Positions 17,103 to 25,025 of a DNA stretch of 34,964 nt are shown one piece after another. Source of the stretch: Bacteroidales bacterium (GTDB lineage: Bacteria; Bacteroidota; Bacteroidia; Bacteroidales; SM23-62); the NCBI GenBank assembly GCA_016783865.1, contig JADHVS010000026.1, forward strand, positions 1 to 34,964. Direction: 5' to 3'. The notes beneath the pieces were generated by a model. It did not search any database. It saw nothing but the letters and a program-made list of their open reading frames with translations, and was not told where the DNA came from. Both the position numbers and the translations under genes were made by a program. Each line of letters opens with the position of its first letter. Within the stretch, counting starts at the first letter, position 1.

Positions 17103-17489
17103 TTACTTGTTGTTTTTCAAATATTTTAGTACTGATAAAACTTCAAAAAGGGAGTATAAAACATACAAAATGAGAAAGCAAATGAGAAATGGTACAGCAT
17201 GTTCCCTGTCTAACAGTAAATAGATCACTATTAAAATCAGATAGACGAACATCTTTAACCCGGTTGCGCCCAAGTATTTATAGGTGAATTTTTTATTGTC
17301 TCCCTGACTTGCAATGATCAGGTACTGGTGAACACCTATGGTGATAACAAACAACAAGAGAGGAAGGAACAGGAAACCCATATAATAATAATCAGGAACA
17401 AAATATTTCATCACCAGGAAGCCAATAAGGGTAAGAACAACAGTTAAAGAAAATAAAAGGAGAGTAAATTTTTTCAAACCTGCGTCCAT
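17103..17489 (-). CDS. Small four-helix membrane protein of the F-ATPase operon (AtpI-like)
   Basis: A 128-residue protein with four predicted membrane segments (about 6-27, 33-52, 75-93 and 96-118) and a basic C-terminus. I see no catalytic motif. Its place between AtpZ and atpB and its topology resemble AtpI, a helper of c-ring assembly in other bacteria. Sequence similarity to AtpI itself is not obvious to me, so the name is by analogy. The 63-bp gap before atpB contains nothing recognised. Confidence 0.7.
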   Translation of the reverse strand: MDAGLKKFTLLLFSLTVVLTLIGFLVMKYFVPDYYYMGFLFLPLLLFVITIGVHQYLIIASQGDNKKFTYKYLGATGLKMFVYLILIVIYLLLDREHAVPFLICFLILYVLYSLFEVLSVLKYLKNNK

Positions 17490-17516
17490 GATGAGAGCTT
17501 AAGGTTATTACTTCAT

Positions 17517-17750
17517 CTACAACAGATCCTTTATCGCATAATACATTGAAAGAATCACTGAAACTATGGTCAGCACTACTGTGAAAACAGGAAATTCAAT
17601 ACGAACTACCTGGTCTAATTTTATGCCTCCAAATACTCCCACTAAAATAATTGCAATCATCTGAAATGCAATTGTGGAGTATTTTGCATAGTTACTTAGA
17701 TTCGACTGGTTGTTCTTCTGGTTTTTCGATGATTTTGGCTTTTTCTTCAT
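17517..17750 (-). CDS. AtpZ-type F0F1-ATPase accessory membrane protein
   Basis: A 77-residue protein with a basic N-terminal tail and two hydrophobic helices (about residues 26-43 and 53-71), the layout of AtpZ/putative F0F1-ATPase Ca2+/Mg2+ subunit proteins. AtpZ-AtpI pairs have been linked to divalent cation handling in some bacteria; for this copy that is inference. The ATG at 17750 has GGAGG 8 bases upstream. The unusual point is that this start lies inside the bactofilin gene: the two frames overlap by 59 bp, so the basic tail of AtpZ and the C-terminus of the bactofilin share DNA. Confidence 0.8.
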   Translation of the reverse strand: MKKKPKSSKNQKNNQSNLSNYAKYSTIAFQMIAIILVGVFGGIKLDQVVRIEFPVFTVVLTIVSVILSMYYAIKDLL

Positions 17751-18105
17751 TAACAAAGCCTCCGCTATTCATATCGCAGTTACCGGAGAATCTGCATCCT
17801 GGTTCAATGGCCAGCCTGGCGGCGACGATATCGCCATTGATCTGTGCTGTAGCCTTCAGGGATAGTAATTGGGAAACATTAATTTTACCTTCTATCGATC
17901 CTTCCACATCAGAATTTTTACAGCTTATCTCTCCTTTTACTTTCCCTGTCTCACCAACAACCACTTTCCCTTTGGTTTTCAGTTTTCCTGTAAGACTTCC
18001 ATCCACACGTATATCCCCGTTTGAGATTACGTCTCCCGTTATTTCTGTACCAACTCCAATGATATTGATCCCGTTGGTTTCGTTTTCGTTGTTGTATTTT
18101 GCCAT
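17692..18105 (-). CDS. Bactofilin (polymer-forming cytoskeletal protein)
   Basis: A 137-residue bactofilin. The central beta-helix is visible as repeats of short glycine-rich turns: GDVISNGDIRVDGSLTGKL, GKVVVGETGKVKGEI, SDVEGSIEGKI and ATAQINGDIVAARLAIEPGCRFSGNC (about residues 23-115). Flanking tails are short and polar. Bactofilins self-assemble without nucleotide at the inner membrane; the partner in this organism is unknown. It lies 60 bp after fabH and heads the F-ATPase gene run, and it overlaps AtpZ by 59 bp. Confidence 0.92.
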   Translation of the reverse strand: MAKYNNENETNGINIIGVGTEITGDVISNGDIRVDGSLTGKLKTKGKVVVGETGKVKGEISCKNSDVEGSIEGKINVSQLLSLKATAQINGDIVAARLAIEPGCRFSGNCDMNSGGFVNEEKAKIIEKPEEQPVESK

Positions 18106-18153
18106 CTTCTGATCTTTTAGAAATCCTAATCAGTATTCTATCTTTCAGATTTT

Positions 18154-18161
18154 CAAAGTTA
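18154..18161 (-). promoter_or_regulatory. Predicted -7 element upstream of bactofilin and the F-ATPase genes
   Basis: On the minus strand the sequence reads TAACTTTG, matching TAnnTTTG. It lies in the 60-bp gap between fabH and the bactofilin gene, 48 bp before the start codon. No convincing -33 motif is visible, so it may be a secondary promoter within a longer transcript. Confidence 0.45.
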
Positions 18162-18165
18162 TAAA

Positions 18166-19164
18166 TTAATTCGGATCATAAGCCCATTTTAGGAAAATTG
18201 ATCCCCAGGTAAATCCTCCGCCAAATGCCGCCAGGATAAGGTTATCTCCTTTCCTGAGCTTATCTTCCCATTCCCAGAGGCACAGAGGAATGGTTGCAGC
18301 AGTGGTATTTCCATACTTTTGAATGTTAATCATTACCTTCTCTCTGGGAATGCCCATTCTCCTGGCTACAGCTTCAATAATACGCATATTGGCCTGATGC
18401 GGAACCAGGTATGCGAGGTCTTCAGGAGTAATCTGATGCTTTTTCATCATTTCAACCGATACATCTGCCATTCTTGAAACAGCAAATTTAAAAACGGTCT
18501 GTCCTTCCTGGTATACATAGTGTTCATTGTTATCGACCGTTTCATGGCTTGCTGGATGAAGGGATCCGCCGGCTTTGAGAAACAGGTGCTTCCCACCCGA
18601 TCCATCCGAGTGTAAGTCGTGATCCATAACACCTGCCTCTTCTTCAGTAGGTTCAAGTAATACAGCCGTTCCGGCATCACCAAACAGCGGACAAATGGTT
18701 CTGTCAGTATAATCGGTAATGGAGGACATTTTATCTGCCCCAACAATAATTACTTTTTTACAATTTCCGCTTTCAATATTTGCTGCTCCGGCTTGTAGTG
18801 CATAAAGAAATCCGGAACAGGCGGCCAGTATATCATACGACCATGCATTTTCTAATCCAGCCTTATAACTGATCAGGTTAGCTGTTGATGGGAACATCAT
18901 ATCGGGTGTAACAGTAGCTGTGATTAAAAGGTCAATCTCACCCGGTGAAACTCCTGTTTTCTCCAACAATCCTTTAACTGCTTCAACACCCATGTCTGAA
19001 GTTGCTTTGCCTGGTTCTTTAAGGATCCGCCTCTCCTTAATCCCTATCCTTTGCATGATCCATTCGTCGCTGGTATCGACCATTTTGCTGAGTTCTTCAT
19101 TGGTCAAACGATATTCTGGCAGAAACGCATTGACTCCTGTAATTGCCGCTCTGATCTTTGTCAT
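18166..19164 (-). CDS. fabH: 3-oxoacyl-[acyl-carrier-protein] synthase III
   Basis: FabH starts fatty acid synthesis by condensing an acyl-CoA with malonyl-ACP. The catalytic triad is C116 (AACSGF), H256 (VPHQAN) and N286 (YGNTTAA), and the C-terminal GGGFTWGS motif is present. Starting at the ATG 19164 ([11 protein letters not shown]) gives 332 aa, the normal size. The frame is open 22 codons further upstream, but those residues are not family-like. It follows rpmF after 152 bp; no plsX lies between, as is common in Bacteroidetes. Confidence 0.95.
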   Translation of the reverse strand: MTKIRAAITGVNAFLPEYRLTNEELSKMVDTSDEWIMQRIGIKERRILKEPGKATSDMGVEAVKGLLEKTGVSPGEIDLLITATVTPDMMFPSTANLISYKAGLENAWSYDILAACSGFLYALQAGAANIESGNCKKVIIVGADKMSSITDYTDRTICPLFGDAGTAVLLEPTEEEAGVMDHDLHSDGSGGKHLFLKAGGSLHPASHETVDNNEHYVYQEGQTVFKFAVSRMADVSVEMMKKHQITPEDLAYLVPHQANMRIIEAVARRMGIPREKVMINIQKYGNTTAATIPLCLWEWEDKLRKGDNLILAAFGGGFTWGSIFLKWAYDPN

Positions 19165-19316
19165 GAATGAAATATTCCTTATAGGTTTTGGTTCACTATG
19201 ATTCAATTGTTTTTGTCCCGGTAAAGACAAGAAACCTGAAAGTGCTTACAGTTATTAAGAAATCGATGCATAGTGAACAAACTACTGCATGCAGTGATTC
19301 AACCAGGTATTTGATA

Positions 19317-19508
19317 TTAGCCTTTTGCATCCTCCTCAACAACCAGTTTCCCTTTGTAATACAGGTTTCCATCCACATAATATGCACGATGATACCTGTG
19401 TACGGTGCCGGTTGTAGGGCATATGGCTAATGTGGGACTTTTAGCCTTTATATGTGTCCTTCTCTTATCCCTTCTTTGCTTCGATGTTTTTCTTTTCGGA
19501 TGTGCCAT
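19317..19508 (-). CDS. rpmF: 50S ribosomal protein L32
   Basis: A 63-residue basic ribosomal protein of the large subunit. The N-terminus [19 protein letters not shown] is diagnostic for L32. The zinc-type cysteine pairs found in some L32 proteins are not retained: only one cysteine (CPTTG) is visible. It sits 5 bp after the DUF177 gene, the conserved yceD-rpmF pair. Confidence 0.96.
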   Translation of the reverse strand: MAHPKRKTSKQRRDKRRTHIKAKSPTLAICPTTGTVHRYHRAYYVDGNLYYKGKLVVEEDAKG

Positions 19509-19513
19509 TATTA

Positions 19514-20044
19514 CTAATTTTTATCAGATATATCTTTTAATTGATCCCATCTGGGATCAGTTTTCTGTTCTTCTGTTTTCAGTTTATTGAGCTTTTCAAT
19601 CATGCTTTTATTACATTCCGATTTACCATTCTTCTCAGGATGTATTTTCTGGTAAGGAAGTGATAAGTGAACAAATTCATACAGGTACTGGGCCGTATCA
19701 ACCTCATACTCCTTAGGCGACAAGATAATCACATTCTCAGACTGTTCATATGACTCTTCCCCAAATCTGAAGTAAAGTATATCCTCGTAATATATTGCCA
19801 TATTAAACACTTCGAGGCACCGGTCGCATGTTACCTTTACTTTCCCATCCAGTTTAAAATGCATCTCCAGGAAAAGGGGATTTTTAATCAGATCGATTTG
19901 GGCATTTACGATCCCGCTTTTCACCTCCGACTCTTCAAAAGCTTCAAAGAACTTATCATCAATTACAAAATTGAATGTATGATTTCCGTCTTTCAATCCC
20001 GTGAAGGGAATCACATATTTCCTCAAACCTCGCACAACATCCAA
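19514..20044 (-). CDS. DUF177 (YceD) family protein, linked to 23S rRNA/ribosome metabolism
   Basis: About 176 aa, with the DUF177 core [16 protein letters not shown] around residues 65-80, including the CxxC pair, and an acidic middle section. The family is almost always found beside rpmF, and in other organisms it is linked to 23S rRNA accumulation. The start is uncertain: the frame has no ATG near the family N-terminus, and TTG at 20044 is used here, with GTG 20035 and TTG 20026 as alternatives. A -7 promoter motif lies just 12 bp upstream, so the mRNA leader would be very short. Confidence 0.87.
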   Translation of the reverse strand: MDVVRGLRKYVIPFTGLKDGNHTFNFVIDDKFFEAFEESEVKSGIVNAQIDLIKNPLFLEMHFKLDGKVKVTCDRCLEVFNMAIYYEDILYFRFGEESYEQSENVIILSPKEYEVDTAQYLYEFVHLSLPYQKIHPEKNGKSECNKSMIEKLNKLKTEEQKTDPRWDQLKDISDKN

Positions 20045-20055
20045 AATTTGTCGTG

Positions 20056-20063
20056 CAAAAGTA
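20056..20063 (-). promoter_or_regulatory. Predicted -7 element for DUF177-rpmF-fabH
   Basis: On the minus strand this reads TACTTTTG, a TAnnTTTG match. Transcription would start about 7 bases downstream, only a few bases before the TTG start at 20044. That favours a later start codon (20035 or 20026) or near-leaderless translation. No -33 element is clear. Confidence 0.5.
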
Positions 20064-20135
20064 TAAATTTAAATGAATTATAAAAAAGATTTTCTTGTCT
20101 TAATGCGGATATTAAAACAAAGTAAGGAAAGAGTA

Positions 20136-20516
20136 TTAACGGCCAATCACCTCTTCGATCGACTCAATTAAATCATCAATAAAATAGTCGTCTTTGGATA
20201 TGTATTTTCGGGCTCCGTTCTCTAAAAACTGAGGTATCAGGTTTTCGTCCTCCTGGCAAGACAATACAATAACATCTGCCTTGGAGTTCATTCCCTTTAA
20301 TTTGACCAGCACATCCATCCCGCTTAACTTTCCCAGATCATCCGGGAATATGTGATCAAGCACTATCAGGTCTGGTTTCAAATGCATGTTTTCAAGACAT
20401 TCTTCTCCGGAAAAAAAGGTCTTAACCTGAATTCCCGACCTGCTCTTGAAAGTATATTCAAGAAGATTGAGGATCATCTTGTCGTCATCAACAAAAAACA
20501 CAAGTTTGCTAGACAT
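20136..20516 (-). CDS. Single-domain response regulator (CheY-like receiver)
   Basis: A 126-residue stand-alone receiver domain. The acidic pocket is D10-D11-D12, the phosphorylation site is D54 (IVLDHIFP), the switch residue is S86 and the conserved lysine is K108 (YISKDD). There is no output domain, so it must act through protein contacts or phosphotransfer. No histidine kinase gene is near. It is divergent from the class IV aminotransferase-fold gene across a 217-bp gap. Confidence 0.9.
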   Translation of the reverse strand: MSSKLVFFVDDDKMILNLLEYTFKSRSGIQVKTFFSGEECLENMHLKPDLIVLDHIFPDDLGKLSGMDVLVKLKGMNSKADVIVLSCQEDENLIPQFLENGARKYISKDDYFIDDLIESIEEVIGR

Positions 20517-20679
20517 TGCTTTCTATATTATATTTGCAATCTTTCAAAACCGAAAATCATCACAATTTAAGTAAAATCCGGTATTTCTACAACTTTCAGT
20601 GATTGAAGACCTTAAAATTGCAAATTTGGTTGCTTAATCCATCTGACACCGATCCTATTCCCACACCCTCACCCACTCC

Positions 20680-20714
20680 AACGATGAACGAGGAACGAAG
20701 AACCAGGAACAATT
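20680..20714. repeat. Heptamer tandem repeat (5 units) upstream of the class IV PLP enzyme
   Basis: Five consecutive 7-bp units share the form AACnAnn: AACGATG, AACGAGG, AACGAAG, AACCAGG, AACAATT. The array ends 19 bp before the ATG at 20734, so it would lie in the mRNA leader and includes G/A-rich stretches that could act in ribosome binding. It resembles the heptamer array near atpB (15871-15898). Confidence 0.65.
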
Positions 20715-20733
20715 GATATCTTTATGGCATTCA

Positions 20734-21567
20734 ATGAAAGAGTGCATTCACCATAAATTTATCTTCGACGGTGAAATTGTCGACTGCGAGCGGTTTAATC
20801 CCGAAATGATCGATGTGGGGACTTCAATCTATGATGTAGTCCGTGTGATGAAGGGCAAGATATTATTTATCAGGGATCATTTGAACCGGCTGGAGCAATC
20901 GGCCCACCTGGCCGGACTTGATATCTGGCATACCCCTGACTCCCTGCAGGTTATGGTTTCTCATTTGCCTGCGCTGAATGGGATCATGGAAGGTAACATT
21001 AAAATCGTATTTAACTGCAATCCAGTTGGCCGGAATAAATTCCTGGCCTATTTTGTCACCCATCATTATCCAACTCCGGACCAGTATGAAAAGGGTGTCA
21101 GGCTTCAAACTTATCACTTTACCAGGACCGATCCGCATAAAAAGATCTGGAGGCCACAGCACAGGGCAGCAGTTAAAGAATACATCGATAAGAACAATCT
21201 GTATGAAGTATTGTTTTTTGATGATCACGACCGGATTACAGAAGCCAGTAAAGCCAATGTGTTTTTTATTTCGGGGGACAAAGTATTAACTCCTCCTGTC
21301 GACATGGTATTACCAGGAATTACCAGGAAATATGTCCTGCAATTATGCCGCGATCAGAAAATCCTGGTAAATGAATTAATAATAACTATTGACCAATTGC
21401 ACACATTTGAGGCCGCATTTATTACCGGGACTTCACCAAGGGTATTGCCTGTATATCAGGTGAATGAATATTTGTTCAATGTGGATCACCCCGTATTAAG
21501 ATTATTAATGAAAGAATTTGATGATTTTATTGAGACTGCGTTGAAACCGGGATTTAAAAACACCTAA
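20734..21567 (+). CDS. Class IV PLP-dependent enzyme (aminodeoxychorismate lyase or branched-chain aminotransferase type)
   Basis: A 277-residue fold-type IV PLP enzyme. Recognisable parts are the N-terminal DVGTSIYDVVRV and FIRDHLNRLEQSA, the VLFFDDHDRITEASKANVFFI block and the C-terminal EAAFITGTSPRVLPV. Alignment by spacing to the family puts the PLP lysine at one of the two adjacent lysines in PHKKIWRPQH (about residue 136), where most relatives have K-x-x-N; the N is absent here. The substrate is not determinable; D-alanine transaminase is another option. Start chosen at ATG 20734; a TTG 21 bases earlier is in frame. No folate or chorismate genes lie nearby. Confidence 0.83.
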   Translation: MKECIHHKFIFDGEIVDCERFNPEMIDVGTSIYDVVRVMKGKILFIRDHLNRLEQSAHLAGLDIWHTPDSLQVMVSHLPALNGIMEGNIKIVFNCNPVGRNKFLAYFVTHHYPTPDQYEKGVRLQTYHFTRTDPHKKIWRPQHRAAVKEYIDKNNLYEVLFFDDHDRITEASKANVFFISGDKVLTPPVDMVLPGITRKYVLQLCRDQKILVNELIITIDQLHTFEAAFITGTSPRVLPVYQVNEYLFNVDHPVLRLLMKEFDDFIETALKPGFKNT

Positions 21568-21643
21568 TAAGGATTTTAACAGGGCAAATAATAAAATACA
21601 TCAAAATCTTAATTCTCCTTCCTGAGGTTATTAAATAATTCTT

Positions 21644-21651
21644 TAGTTTTG
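21644..21651 (+). promoter_or_regulatory. Predicted -7 element upstream of the exported barrel-like protein
   Basis: TAGTTTTG matches TAnnTTTG. It lies 88 bp before the ATG at 21740. There is no good -33 motif, so confidence is moderate. The leader that follows carries a short inverted repeat around 21682-21695 (AGGAA/TTCCT). Confidence 0.45.
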
Positions 21652-21739
21652 CCTGATTGAAGCTCCTCGCCCCGAATACTCGGAAGGAAACGAGTTCCTG
21701 AGTTCGCCAATGCGCTCACAGGATTTAAAATTCTATATT

Positions 21740-22447
21740 ATGAAAAAACCCGTAATAATATTGGTCACTATTTTTGTTTTGTCCCTGGTCAACTTAAAAG
21801 CACAGGAAATATATCCTAAATCAAGCGGTGAGTTATTATTTCAGTTCGCCGATGTTGAACTTGCCAACGGGACAGTCACCAATAAACCCATGCGTTTTAC
21901 CATGTTTTTACATTTAGGTCAATACTGGCATTTTGATATAGGAAATTATGTTGGATTTTATACCGGAACAGCCTTGCGCAATGTTGGATTCATATACGAC
22001 GACAACATTCCGCAGAAAACCATTCGCAGGGCTTATGCCGTTGGTGTTCCCCTGGGTCTGAAACTGGGATCATTTAAGCACAATATATATTTTCTGGGTG
22101 GTGCTGAATATGAGATGCTTTTTCATTACAAGGCAAAACGCTGGTACAGCAACGAACGGGATGGTTCAAGTATAAAAGATTCCGAATGGTTCAGCGATAA
22201 GACAAAGTTATTTGTACCCTCTGTTTTTGCAGGGATACAATTCCCGGGAGGTGTAAATCTGAAATTCAAATACTACCTGGGCGATTTTCTTAACCTGGAT
22301 TATGTTGGTAACGACCTGGGAAACAGCAATGTTTCGTTCTCAGACTATACCAAACTGGAGGTTTTTTATATCTCCCTTTCATGGCAGTTCAGAACCGACA
22401 AAATTAAAGAAGGTTTTTCGGCCTCCGAAACACAGGCTTTGAGATAA
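21740..22447 (+). CDS. Exported protein, probable small outer-membrane beta-barrel
   Basis: A 235-residue protein. A signal peptide is clear at residues 1-21 (MKKPVIILVTIFVLSLVNLKA, cut before QE). The mature part alternates aromatic and hydrophobic residues with glycine turns (LHLGQYWHFDIGNYVGFYTGTA, GIQFPGGVNLKFKYYLGDFLN, LEVFYISLSWQF), as in small outer-membrane barrels of Bacteroidetes. I recognise no specific family. The frame is open 10 codons upstream, but the ATG at 21740 starts the signal peptide. The ABC transporter remnant begins 13 bp after the stop. Confidence 0.75.
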   Translation: MKKPVIILVTIFVLSLVNLKAQEIYPKSSGELLFQFADVELANGTVTNKPMRFTMFLHLGQYWHFDIGNYVGFYTGTALRNVGFIYDDNIPQKTIRRAYAVGVPLGLKLGSFKHNIYFLGGAEYEMLFHYKAKRWYSNERDGSSIKDSEWFSDKTKLFVPSVFAGIQFPGGVNLKFKYYLGDFLNLDYVGNDLGNSNVSFSDYTKLEVFYISLSWQFRTDKIKEGFSASETQALR

Positions 22448-22460
22448 AACATCCAAGGCA

Positions 22461-22710
22461 TTGGAAAATCATCCGGCCATACAGGTTCAGCAGGTAAAGA
22501 AATATTTCGGCGATGTCAAGGCCGTTGATGGCATAGATCTGTCCATCCCGGAAGGAGCATAAAGACTACCTCACCATGCTGGCCGATTCATTACGCGGGG
22601 TATTTATTGAAGGATTTGGTATAGGGCAGGTGATTGTTAATTCTTCCATCCTTACCGGCTTGGGTACGATCTGCTTCCTGATCGGGTTGAGGATCTATAA
22701 GTGGTATTAA
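22461..22710 (+). pseudogene. ABC transporter remnant: ATPase N-terminus joined to ABC-2 permease C-terminus
   Basis: Codons from TTG 22461 read AIQVQQVKKYFGDVKAVDG and then IDLSIPEG, the classic start of an ABC transporter ATPase, and stop at TAA 22560-22562, just where the Walker A region should begin. In the overlapping next frame, from 22561, the reading KDYLTMLADSLRGVFIEG... runs for 49 codons to the TAA at 22708-22710 and ends with a membrane helix and a basic tail. That is the C-terminus of an ABC-2 type permease. Everything between (most of the ATPase and most of the permease) is missing. The simplest reading is one internal deletion joining the two ends of a two-gene operon. Neither piece can work. 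Confidence 0.85.
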
Positions 22711-22851
22711 AGAGGTTGCAGGTTTCACGTTGACAACATCGTAAAATCCTTCATTTCTTTCAGATTAATCTGGTTTAATAATTAAAATAGTGGTTTTTCT
22801 TACTACATTTCACTGTTCAAAAAGTATTCAAAGACTAAATCCGGTATCAAA

Positions 22852-24759
22852 ATGCAAATATCAAATAAGATTCAAATCCTCTGTAAGAAGTTATTTTCCC
22901 TCAAGGTACTCTTCATATTCAGTGGCATCGCATCCACCATCTGGTTCCTTGTAAGGGTTATTCCCAAGCCCAGCAGGGCAACCTATCCATGTATGCGGGC
23001 AGCCGCCCCGGTTATTTCCTCTTTTATCATCTATTTATTAGGGATAACCTCCTCCATGTATGGATTAAAGCTTATACGGAAACTGACCGGATGGAAAGTG
23101 CTGGTTGGTGCCGCTGTCCTTTCTTTTGGCATGTTTCTTCTGATCGTTAGAAATCCGGAAGCAGCCAGCGCAGACAGCACACTCATATCGGCTGCAGATA
23201 TTATTCCCAATATGCCGGTCGGGACCGGCACAGGGGCCATCCCGGGACGGGTTGTCTGGGTATGGGACCCCGAAGCAACAGACGGAACATTAACCAATAA
23301 TTCGGATGGCAATTACTGGTATCAGAAAACAGACCAGGATGTGGTTGATCAAATGTTTGAGGATGGTTTACGAAAACTGGCCGGTGTTGATGAGGTTTCA
23401 GTTGCATGGGACACCTTATTTACTGCTTTTAACCGGGCACATGGCTTGGGAAATGTGGCTTATTCCACGGGTGAAAAAATTGTGATCAAGATCAACCTGA
23501 CCACCTCCTGTTGTAGTGTGGACGGAACAAATAAAACACAATGGTTCGACAGGATGGATACCTCCCCCCACGTATTGCTTGCCTTGCTGCGCCAGCTGGT
23601 TAACGTGGTGGGTGTTGCAGAGGCAGACATCACCCTCGGGGATCCCTACAGGCGTTTTTCAAACATTCATTGGGATCACCTGGTTTCCGAGTTCCCCGAT
23701 GTGAATTACATTGATGATTTGGGTATTGACGGAAGGGTGGCCACCGAAAGGTCTGCCTACCATGAATTGTTTTTCAGTGATGGCCAACACAGTACCACGC
23801 TGCCACAGTGCTATCTTGATGCAGCCTACATGATCAACGTACCCGCCCTGAAAGCCCACGATGCAGCAGGGATAACATTTGCAGCAAAAAACCACCAGGG
23901 ATCCATCATTGAGGATGATGACGGTAACAGTTCCCAGTCAGCGATGTTTATGCATTACAGTTTCCCATCTACAGATCCGGGACCAAAAAAATTCCGGCAA
24001 CTGGTCGATTATATGGGACATGAATACCTGGGCGGGAATACCCTGCTGATCCTGGTAGACGGATTATGGTCGTCAGGCAACTGGAGCGCAGAGCTCCTCC
24101 GCTGGCAGATGCCGCCGTTTAACAATGATTATCCCAATTCCTTAATCCTGGCACAGGACCCGGTTGCCCTTGAATCAGTGTGCTATGATTTTTTCCTGGA
24201 AGAATTTAAAAACAAACCCTCCAATATAAAGTATCCCTATTTTGACGGAACGGGTGATTATATTTTACAGGCCGCCTCTTCCGATTACTGGCCCGATGAT
24301 GTTGAATATGACCCTGAAAACGATGGCACTCCGATAGGCAGCCTGGGTGTGGCCGAACACTGGAATAACGGTACCGATAAACAATACTCGGTAAACCTGG
24401 GAATGGAAAAAGGGATTGAACTGGTGTCTGTCCCGGATACTCTTGTAAAATATACTGCTCCATCTGCAGTAAAACACCTTCAGTCCCTGCGGGAACTGGA
24501 TGCCAGGCTGTCACCAAATCCATCGGGCAGGGATGTAAAACTTAGCCTGACCTTAGATCGCTCATCGGATATAGATGTAAAAATCTTTAACACTGCAGGA
24601 CAACTGGTTTACAGCCTGCATAGCCCGGAACTTGCTCCCGGTTACCAAAACATATCCATCCGGCATAATCTGTCACCGGGAATTTATATCGTAAATATTA
24701 TAGGTATCTCTGATTCAGGCAGGCAGACCGGACAATTAAAACTGGTAGTAAATAAGTAA
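22852..24759 (+). CDS. DUF362 domain protein with N-terminal membrane segments and T9SS C-terminal sorting domain
   Basis: A 635-residue protein. Hydrophobic segments lie at about residues 15-36, 50-66 and 79-98. A DUF362 domain follows from about 125 to 520 (KIVIKINLTTSCC, ADITLGDPYRRFSN, AAYMINVPALKAHDAAGITFAAKNH, LILAQDPVALESVCYDFF). The last 80 residues form a type A secretion-system-IX sorting domain (LSPNPSGRDVKLSL, VKIFNTAGQLVYSL, LSPGIYIVNI, KLVVNK). The biochemical function of DUF362 is not settled. No ferredoxin-type cysteine motif is seen, although some DUF362 proteins have one. A membrane-anchored N-terminus together with a T9SS tail is unusual. Confidence 0.85.
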   Translation: MQISNKIQILCKKLFSLKVLFIFSGIASTIWFLVRVIPKPSRATYPCMRAAAPVISSFIIYLLGITSSMYGLKLIRKLTGWKVLVGAAVLSFGMFLLIVRNPEAASADSTLISAADIIPNMPVGTGTGAIPGRVVWVWDPEATDGTLTNNSDGNYWYQKTDQDVVDQMFEDGLRKLAGVDEVSVAWDTLFTAFNRAHGLGNVAYSTGEKIVIKINLTTSCCSVDGTNKTQWFDRMDTSPHVLLALLRQLVNVVGVAEADITLGDPYRRFSNIHWDHLVSEFPDVNYIDDLGIDGRVATERSAYHELFFSDGQHSTTLPQCYLDAAYMINVPALKAHDAAGITFAAKNHQGSIIEDDDGNSSQSAMFMHYSFPSTDPGPKKFRQLVDYMGHEYLGGNTLLILVDGLWSSGNWSAELLRWQMPPFNNDYPNSLILAQDPVALESVCYDFFLEEFKNKPSNIKYPYFDGTGDYILQAASSDYWPDDVEYDPENDGTPIGSLGVAEHWNNGTDKQYSVNLGMEKGIELVSVPDTLVKYTAPSAVKHLQSLRELDARLSPNPSGRDVKLSLTLDRSSDIDVKIFNTAGQLVYSLHSPELAPGYQNISIRHNLSPGIYIVNIIGISDSGRQTGQLKLVVNK

Positions 24760-24820
24760 TTTATTCAATCCTTATTTGATGATAAGGTGAACAGTTCTTT
24801 ATTACAGGATTGGCGCTTCC

Positions 24821-24967
24821 AAGCTCGAGCCGTGTTTCCCGTCCGGGGCAGGCAAAAAGAGCATGAATGAAGAATATGAACTGGAAAGAGATAATTTAAA
24901 CGCAGGATTGTATTTCATTGAACTCAGGGGTGAAAAGGTGTTCAGAGGTAAGTTCATGATTGAATAA
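24821..24967 (+). pseudogene. C-terminal remnant of a T9SS-secreted protein
   Basis: From about 24821 a frame reads into EEYELERDNLNAGLYFIELRGEKVFRGKFMIE and stops at 24965-24967. The pattern of L-xxx-L-N-x-G-L-Y-F-I-E-L followed by K-x-x-I-E is the last third of a type A T9SS sorting domain. No start or upstream domain is present, only about 60 bp after the stop of the complete DUF362/T9SS gene. It is the leftover tail of another cargo gene, cut at its 5' side. The upstream limit of the remnant is approximate. Confidence 0.7.
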
Positions 24968-25009
24968 CCGGGTAAACCTAAAGGGATACTGTAAAAAAGA
25001 TATTTTTCC

Positions 25010-25017
25010 TATTTTTG
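25010..25017 (+). promoter_or_regulatory. -7 element of the left tRNA-Val gene
   Basis: TATTTTTG fits TAnnTTTG and ends 8 bp before the tRNA. The surrounding 23 bp (24997-25019) are identical to the promoter of the right copy at 34453-34475. Confidence 0.65.
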
Positions 25018-25025
25018 TATTCCCC

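Noticed and set aside
20529..20536. TATATTTG as promoter of the class IV PLP enzyme
   Set aside because: The motif fits, but it lies about 200 bp before the start and almost at the start of the opposite gene; AT-rich sequence gives such matches by chance, so I did not list it as a promoter.
21682..21695. Short inverted repeat as a second copy of the atpA-atpG REP element
   Set aside because: Only a few bases are shared and the stem is 5 bp; similarity is too weak to call the same family.
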